Assembly (NCBI GenBank): GCA_000827265.1
Contig: KN834754.1
Location: 140,831 to 204,830, forward strand
Source of the DNA: Collybiopsis luxurians FD-317 M1
Taxonomy: Eukaryota; Basidiomycota; Agaricomycetes; Agaricales; Omphalotaceae
Direction: 5' to 3'
Length of the DNA: 64,000 nucleotides
This document shows positions 56,748 through 64,000 of this stretch, in pieces (positions within the stretch are counted from its first letter, which is position 1; each line of letters begins with the position of its first letter). Below the pieces are notes generated by a model that made no database searches, was not told where the DNA came from, and worked only from the letters and a program-made list of their open reading frames with translations. Both the position numbers and the translations under genes were made by a program.

Positions 56748-57173
56748 TGACCTCGCCTCTTCGTTCTTGGTTGCGTTCTTAGACTCGATGTAATGATATC
56801 CTGATAAGTATAACCTTTTTTCCTGCCTGCTTGACGATATCCGCCTGTCTCTTAAGCTCATGCACCTGGTACGGAAATGCCACAAATGGCATGAATTGGA
56901 AGGAACGGACCGATAATCGTATTCGTGCGCACGTGTATATGAGCGTCTACCTCATCGACAATGTTTAGCAGCGCGCCCTGAAGAAAAAAAGGATCATCGA
57001 ACGTGCAGTTGAACCTGAGTAGCGGATGCCTAGCACTCATTCATGGAGCCAATCCGATTGGATGAGTTTACTATTTGCAAAGTTTCCTCCGTAGGGCTTA
57101 GGATTTAAGTCGCTAAATGCACTTCTCCAATCCTATATAATCGTAAGTAAAGAAAGATTGCTCTCTAGCTACA
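56748..57173. other. Intergenic between RAD23 and betaine-lipid synthase
   Basis: Contains 3' UTR and the BTA1 promoter, with TATATAA at 57134-57140, 34 bp before the ATG, and CCAATC just upstream of it. No other gene seen. Confidence 0.5.
57134..57140 (+). promoter_or_regulatory. TATA box (TATATAA) of the betaine-lipid synthase gene
   Basis: Consensus TATA element preceded by CCAATC, 34 bp upstream of the start codon. Confidence 0.5.
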
Positions 57174-60100
57174 ATGTTCCCTTTCCCTATCTTCTCCCAA
57201 GGATCCTCGTCGTTTGTCTTGCGAGTAGCGACCTACCAGGCAGCAGGCGCGATCTTTCTAGCCACCTGCCTGGGATGGCTTGTTATATCCCGCTTGACGC
57301 CACAGCTAACGTTCATCTGGTATTGTTTTATTCGACCGTTGACTGGTACCAAGGATCAAAAGTCTTCTCTGGACAAGGTAAGACACATATCAGAAACCCC
57401 GCATCAATCTCTCTCCATGTTTTTCAGTTTTATGAAGGCCAAGCAGACGTCTACGATGATACTCGAAGAGGTCTACTTCGAGGTAGAAAAACCATGCTTC
57501 AAATTTCAGTCGGACATCTGCGCATGCTCCGTGCCAGTTGTCGCAGCAAGCGTTTCGTTTGGGTGGATATCGGCGGAGGAACAGGTTAGTTATTCATTTT
57601 TACCTCAGATATTCGTCCGTCTCATCTCTTCTTAGGTCACAACATTGAACTCATGGACCAGTTCTTCCCCGTCTCGTCTTTTGATGCTGTCTACCTTATC
57701 GACCTTTGTGAGCCCTTGCTTCAAGTAGCTCGGAAGCGCTTCGCACAAAAAGGCTGGACCAATGTGCATATTCTCTGTCAAGACGCTTCAAATTTCGTGT
57801 TACCGGAATGGGAAGAGTCCGCAGTGGACCCAAAAGGAAGCGTTGGTTTCATAACGTTGAGTTATTCTCTTTCTATGGTTAGTACTTAGACGCCAAGTTT
57901 GAACGGTGACATCGGAATGGCTGTATTTTGACAAACGTTTGCCTGCGTAGATACCCAACTTTTATACCCTCCTGGACCGTATAGATCACGTATTATCACC
58001 CCAAGAAGGTCTCTTGAGTGTAGTAGACTTTTATACCGCTGGAAAGAATACGTCTTTACATGAGAAGGCAATTGGTGGGGAGAGCAAAGAGTGCGGATGG
58101 CTTTCGAGGTGGTTCTGGCAGATTTGGTTTGATTTAGATAATGTCCGACCGCAACGTCTCTTTAGATTCGCAAAGCTAACTTCTCTTCCAGGTGCACCTC
58201 AGTCCTGCTAGGCGGTCGTATCTTGAATACAAATTTGGCACGGTCAGTTGCACGGTCTACTATCGTATCATGGGACACCAGAATTGAACAAATCATCAGA
58301 TTAAAAGCTACAATGGCCGCAATCGTTTTGTTCTCCCCTTCATCATAAGAATGTACGGAACCATAATAAAACCCCGACTGTGAACTCTAAATATCTTTGG
58401 TGCTTCCTCCACAGTCCTTATTATATCTGGCTCGGTCGTCCTCGGACCGCAGACGTGTCCAAGGCTTGCCATACATTCGAGGTTGAAGGTGGCAATACGG
58501 TCGGGAATTGTGCCCCCGTATCCTCCTTTGAGATGGTCAAGAAAGCGGAGCTCCTTATGCCCTCGCTCGAACTAGGCTCTCCAATTTTAGGGGTAGAAAG
58601 GGCAAAACATATGAATCCTAAACCCATTGTTGTGAATATCACCCCGCCATTTAGCTCGTTCCATTATCAAGTGGACAAGGTCGGTGTTCTTTAAAAAGTG
58701 TAACATATACAGATGAACAGGGATGCCTTATAGCCTTGGAGGCTTCCATATTACGAGCAACCAGTTCATAATGAGTTTAGAACATTCATCTATTCTTTCA
58801 CATGGGTATTTCTTTCTGAGTTGTTTTTCAATCGCAGATGGTGCTGACTATTTACAGGAGGATCCGTCTGTCGACGTTAAGCACCTTCAACTTACAAAGG
58901 ACGACTCTACGTTCGTGATTACCTCCGCAGGCGATAATGCTCTGCATTATACTATTGAGGCTAGGCCTTGGAGGGTAAGAGGTTCTCTGGCGTCCGTGCC
59001 GCATTTCTAACAAGGACTGCAGATCCATTGTGTCGATATAAACCCTTGGTGAGTCACTTTATTTTTCCGATAAGTGATCAATAACACTCATATTCAAAAA
59101 GTCAAGGTCATCTACTGGAGCTGAAGCTCGCTGCAATCCAAAGCCTGACTTACATTGAATTTTTTGCCCTCTTTGGGCGGGGCTACCATGACGACTTCCG
59201 TTCTCTCCTCGATTCCAAAATCGCTCCGTACTTGTCTTCCTCCGCTTACCAATTCTGGAGAATCAATGTATCGATGTTCACTACAGCTTCGAGACCGTTT
59301 TACCTTCATGGTTACAGCGGATGGGCTCTACGCCTTGCTCGGAGCATCTTCAATATAGCTGGAGTTCAAAAGGATGTGGAACGACTCTGCGAATGTGACA
59401 CACTAGAGCAGCAAGTAGAGATTTGGCAGCAGAAACTACGTCCCATCCTGCTGAACCCCATCATCGTGGCGCTGATGAAGAACCCAATTTTCTGTTGGAA
59501 TGCACTTGGCGTTCCAATGCATCAGCGGAGGATGTTGCTCAACGACGGTCTGTTGTACAGATATGTCGCCAATCGCCATCTTCTCTGACCCGGATGTTTT
59601 CAGGGAGCATGTATGACTACGTGAGGGATACATTGGATCCGTTACTGTCAGCGTATCTGCTGAAAACCGAGAATTATTTCTATTTATTAGTGAGTAGTTG
59701 TTACACTGAACGGAACTTTATTCTTAACAAATTTCCTAGTGCTTGCAGGGTCGTTATACCCCTGCCTCTTGTCCGAAGTATCTGACGCGTCCCGGATTCG
59801 AGGCCCTCAAAGCCAACAAAGGAAAGATACTGGATTCTTTCCGGGTCCATACTGATTCAATATATAAGTGTGTTCATTCGCCTACGTTGAAAGAATCTGC
59901 TTCAAATTTTCCCATGCCAGTGTCCTTCGTGGATTGAACTCTTATTCATTGACTCGAGTTCTTATCATGGACCATCTCGATTGGTTCGCTCCTGATTCTA
60001 AAGACGTCGATGAAGAAATTTCCCAGCTAGCGAGGGTCATAGCTCCCGCAGGATCAGTTTTCTGGCGTTCAGCAGCAAGGAATCCGTGGTACAACAAGGT

Positions 60101-60269
60101 TTTTGAACGCTCTGGCTTTCAGGTACAAGCTATTGGAATCCGGACAGGTCCAAACACTAGTTTGGATAAGGTTAACATGTAAGTGGTACCAGTGAGCTGA
60201 TCACGAGATGAGCTCCTAGTGACCATCGTACATAGGTATGCATCGTTCTGGAAGGCGACCAGGATTTGA
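57174..60269 (+). CDS. BTA1: Betaine-lipid (DGTS) synthase, fused BtaB-BtaA type
   Basis: Fifteen exons: 57174-57377, 57428-57584, 57636-57877, 57951-58142, 58192-58242, 58300-58352, 58415-58679, 58734-58805, 58858-58974, 59023-59048, 59102-59547, 59604-59689, 59740-59867, 59921-60178, 60236-60269; 776 aa. An N-terminal hydrophobic helix (residues about 20-45) precedes the N-methyltransferase half, with SAM motif VWVDIGGGTGHNIELM and DLCEPLLQVARKRF. From about residue 390 the 3-amino-3-carboxypropyl transferase half begins: SFTWEDPSVD, VITSAGDNALHY, DINPCQGHLLELKLAAI, YIEFFALFGRGYH and MDHLDWFAP. Together they build the phosphorus-free lipid DGTS from diacylglycerol and SAM at the ER, often used under phosphate shortage. 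The domain order is that of fungal Bta1. All phases close exactly. Confidence 0.93.
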
Positions 60270-60387
60270 ATTCGAACGTCGAACGGACGTTCTGGTTTAG
60301 CAGTATGTTTTGCTATACAGTAATCTCGAAAGATCCTGTGGCGATCGTAATATGTATATACAAAAATACCTAAGCCCAAGAGGTCAA

Positions 60388-63300
60388 TTATTTCTTTGTC
60401 TTCAGCTTCCCAGTAGCGGTTTTCTTCTTCGTAGGTTGGATGAGTCTGTCATTACCGATGTCTTCAGTATCTTGCTTGCTTTTTTCATCTTCAGAACCAT
60501 CTTCAACAACGTCATCGAGCTGTGAAACGGAAAGAAACATCTAGTTTGTGAGAAAGGAGAGGAGTTGAAATATCTTACATCGAAGGCTTCTTCAAGATCG
60601 GGAATCTGTTCAGTAGCGAGTTTCTTGGGAATTTTGCCTAGGTCGGTAGCTTTGTGGAATGGAATGGGGTGCTCAGATGAGTTGTACCTGAAAACAAAGT
60701 TGTTGTCGCAAGCTCGAGGGTAAAACCTAGAAAGGTCGTACTTTCTAGTGAATGCAGTCTTGGTTGACGCAGGGATCTTCTTTAATATGAGATCATCTTT
60801 CCTATCTCCGACTCCAAGTTCAACGATTGTGTCCCAGTCTTCCCTGGACAAATAATACTCGTCCATACGTTCAATAATACTATCAACCGCACTCTGTCCC
60901 AAAGCCAATCAATACACTCCCATCTATGCAGTAATGAAGCGCATACCGATCCCTCATCGATCAGTGGGAGGACAATGTGAGGATATAATGCTGGTATATA
61001 GGATTGTCGAATCTCATTTTTGTCTCCGGATACCTTGAGGCGCATTTGGACCTGGACATCTCCGAGCTGGCGGCTCAATTTATTCTGCTTTGAGTTCTGT
61101 CCCAGCCATCTAAAAGAGAATGAGAGAACAACTTAGATAACTTTGAGAGACTCACTGCGGGAACGAGATAGAATTTGCTCCACCGTAATGCGCTCCGGTG
61201 CCATAAATGAAAGAAGCGGGCCGGATGGTAGAGCATACAGCATGTAGAGGCATCAAGGACCAGTGCTGTTCTGGTCTGCCAGGCGTTGACGAATATTAGA
61301 ATGGTGTAAAGGGGTTCAACTCATGGCTCGTACCCGTGGATTAAACCGTCTATTAAGTCACCGTCAGATATGGAGGAGGCGGCTTTGTCCATGATCTGCA
61401 ACATTTTCATCTCTTTATCTGGTCCATCTTCATTCCGGAGTTTCGCAGGCTGCGTCTTGAGATAGTTTTCCTGTGCAAAAGAATCAGACTCGAGTTGGTT
61501 AAGTGCTTTTTGGGAGCAAATGATGTACCTGAATAAAAAGTGGAACAAACGAATGATCTTGAAAATAAAGCTCCATCTTGTCAGTCAAGGTCTCTCGAGC
61601 AGTATGCGAGAAGAGGTAAGGTCCAAGAATCTTCGAAGTGAGATCGAACGGGCTCATGATTGTATATTTTTCGTTCATTTTCGTACTGACGAAAGACGTT
61701 AACAATACGTCACGCAACCGCTCTTGGTCTCGACTTACAGTTCTTTGCCCTCGTCAAAAGTTAACGAATCGCTTCTGAGTTTGACTGTAGACATCATATT
61801 CAGCACTTGTCGAATATCAGACTGAGCACCAGCTATCAGCTGGTCAATGACATTAGCGGGAATCTTCAATTTCTCCCTAAAGCAAGTCATGGTTATGAAC
61901 ACCCCAAGGTAATCAAGAAGATGATTATACCAACCGATAGGCTATCGATAGCATTCGAGAACGAATCATTGAAGCTTGAGGCCTGTAATAGTGTGAGCTC
62001 TTGGAGGGAGCAGGGAAGACTGGAGCTTACTTGGAGAAAGAAAGATTAAATGTAGTACTCTTAAGAGGTGTGAGTTTCTGAGCCCGCCCGTCATTCGCTA
62101 TACATATAATAGGAATCTGTACAGACTGTCAAGCGTGCAGTAGAGTCCAGTAATGGCTTCGACTTGCCTTTGACTTTTTGATCATAGCGTTCAAGGCACC
62201 GACACCACCTCTATCTCCCGCGGACATACCATCAACTTCGTCCATGATTAAGCAAGTCCGATCCGTTATCGTAGTACCAAGAGAATTCGTGGCTGACTGT
62301 CAAGGTCTCAGCGTGAGTCAAATGCAGGAGTAGCGTATGCGCAGACTTACATTCCTCCCGGTAATGAATCCATCTAAAGACGTGTTATTGATGTTCAGGC
62401 CATTCTGATCAAAGGATGATTGAGTTCCGATCAAACTGGAAGCAAACAGCCATCAAGACCCACTTCAACAAGTTTCTTGCTCCTAGTATCACTAGCATTG
62501 AGCTCTATGGGTGTATAACCCGCGAGTTTGGCGCACAGATGTGCGCTAGTGGTCTTGCCAATACCAGGCGAACCGCTAATGAGAACAGCGCGATACATAT
62601 TCATGCCATTTTTTCCGGGCTTTCTAAATCCAGCCTTATAGCTTGAAGGCCTGGGGATAGAATTCAAGATATAAATGTATCCTGAGAGAATAATTCAGAA
62701 CCTACCACTCTTTCAACCAGAGCTCTAACTTTTCAACCACACTCTTGTTTCCACATATGTCTTTCAGTGACTGCGGGGCATATCGGGTCGTCCATAACTG
62801 CATAGAAGGATCTAAAACCTTTGAGGAACTGTTAATGAAAATGTCAATATCCCTGCATTTATGGACCGACGACTCCGACCAACCCTGCATTGGATTGTGC
62901 CTCCTTCATCGCTTGCTTCTCCTTCTTTTCCATTTCCTTGGCCACGGCTTTAATCGTCTCCTGTTCCTTTTCCATTTTTTTCCGTGTTTTTTCATCGAGT
63001 CCTTTTCCGTTTCCTTTACGAGTAGCGATGAGATCAAGGAATTGATCCTCATTTAAAGTCTTGAGGCCATGCTTCTCGATAGCCTTGAGTTTGGATGGAC
63101 CGGCGTCCTCACCCAATACAACATAATCAGTCTTTGATGAAGGTTGGCCAACAACGCGTCTACGTGCAATGAGGATGTAGAAGATTATCGAAGCAGGACA
63201 GACGCACCCTCCTAATCTCTTGGCGATGTCCACAGCCTCATCCCGCGAGAAACTGCTTAACTCTCCCGTAAAGACAAAGGATAATCCCAGTAGACAGTTG

Positions 63301-64000
63301 TCCTCTCCATCAGGAACAGTTTTGCTGCCAGGAGTGGTAGGGCCGCGAGCTTTGGAAGATTTCACCCAACTATGATGAATTCATTAGAGGAATGTTACAA
63401 AATACATCCGGAAGAGACGTACCTTGGCTTCTTAGATTCCGACGCTGCAGCTTTACCTTTGCCCTTGCCCTTTGCCTCGTCCTCAACATCTTCTTTCTTG
63501 GGGGCTTTCTTTGAAGACAGTTTTGCCTTGGGTCTAGGGCTGGGCTCTTCTTCGTCGCTCGATTTGACTCTCTTCGCAGAAGCCTTACTCTTGTTCCTGG
63601 CTTTAGGTAACACCGGCTCGTCTTCTTCACTTGAAACCATTTCAAAGTCCTCCTCATCCTTCTGGGACGACAAGGACACCCTTGCTTTTGGTCTCGAGGC
63701 TGAACTACTAGCGACAGCTGCCTTTTTTCTTGGTTGAGTAGCTTCGGATTTGTCGTTATCCTCATCTTCGCTGCTGGACATTAAGACAGAAGGCTTTTTG
63801 CGTTTTTGACTTGTGCGTTGCGACGAGTCGCTCTTCTCGTCGACATCCATCTTAGCAGGCAAAGAGGCGCGTTGCTTTGGTCTGGCCGAAATGTCGGTAG
63901 CTCTCGCTACTGTAGATTTCTTCGCCTCCTCGGATTTTCGAGGTTTAACAGTAGCTTTCTTAGTTGAAGGCTCGTCGTCACTGTCATCCACCGTGATCAC
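60388..64000 (-). CDS. RFC1: Replication factor C large subunit, 5' end cut by window
   Basis: The gene enters from the right edge. First visible exon 63423-64000, then 63208-63369 and one starting at 63159; the stop is at 60388-60390. The N-terminal region is Lys/Ser/Glu-rich with acidic clusters. A BRCT domain follows ([44 protein letters not shown]). The AAA+ clamp-loader ATPase comes next: [17 protein letters not shown], Walker [21 protein letters not shown], Walker B in [16 protein letters not shown] and sensor ICIAND. The C-terminal RFC1 domain and a basic [12 protein letters not shown] end follow. RFC1 loads the PCNA sliding clamp at primer ends in replication and repair. At least ten introns of about 50 nt interrupt it; I did not fix every junction in the C-terminal third. 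Confidence 0.93.

Overview
The window looks like a gene-dense piece of nuclear chromosome from a filamentous basidiomycete, most likely an Agaricomycete. Almost every gene is broken by many GT-AG introns of about 45-65 nt. Intergenic gaps are short, and there are no operons, CRISPR arrays or insertion sequences. The gene set is typically fungal: a MATA-type HMG-box factor, Zn2Cys6 factor, fused betaine-lipid synthase, CBM5/12-DUF3421 protein and type-B carboxylesterase. I reconstructed most gene models by hand by requiring splice sites, reading phase and family alignment to agree. Predicted lengths rest on those models, and family names rest on recognised motifs, not on a search.

Layout. 1-7.2 kb (+): 3' end of an ABC transporter, a glycine-rich RRM protein, an HMG-box factor and a PDK1-type kinase with a C-terminal PH domain. 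7.4-12.1 kb (-): ILV6 (acetolactate synthase regulatory subunit) and COG5, only 58 bp apart. 12.2-15.7 kb (+): a Zn2Cys6 factor. 16.2-18.2 kb (-): a carboxylesterase. 18.9-25.6 kb: a DUF3759/CipC-like His-tract protein, a tetraspan protein, the CBM5/12-DUF3421 protein, a mitochondrial pyruvate carrier subunit, an Apq12-like nuclear-envelope protein and a small conserved basidiomycete protein. 26.9-32.7 kb (+): tandem MFS sugar/polyol transporters. 33.1-40.3 kb (-): a METTL3/IME4 m6A methyltransferase and a WDR7/rabconnectin-3beta-like protein. 40.4-45.0 kb (+): ARF6, a mitochondrial-type cysteine synthase and an SCP/PSR-type phosphatase. 45.9-55.1 kb (-): a membrane-anchored coiled-coil protein, a disordered protein, a TPP1/Est3-like telomere protein and an LRR protein. 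55.3-60.3 kb (+): RAD23 and the fused betaine-lipid synthase. 60.4-64 kb (-): RFC1, cut by the window end.

Most genes are unrelated housekeeping neighbours. The functional links I can see are the transporter tandem pair and several short divergent promoters (12109-12235, 23110-23300, 24544-24914, 40303-40421, 55094-55298). I do not see a defence system, biosynthetic cluster or mobile element. The unusual signals are in gene structure and regulation: exons of 5, 9 and 10 nt, several introns that seem to need GC or even GA donors, three stop-free introns whose length is a multiple of three, strong palindromes in two promoters, and an ILV6 promoter squeezed against the COG5 stop codon.
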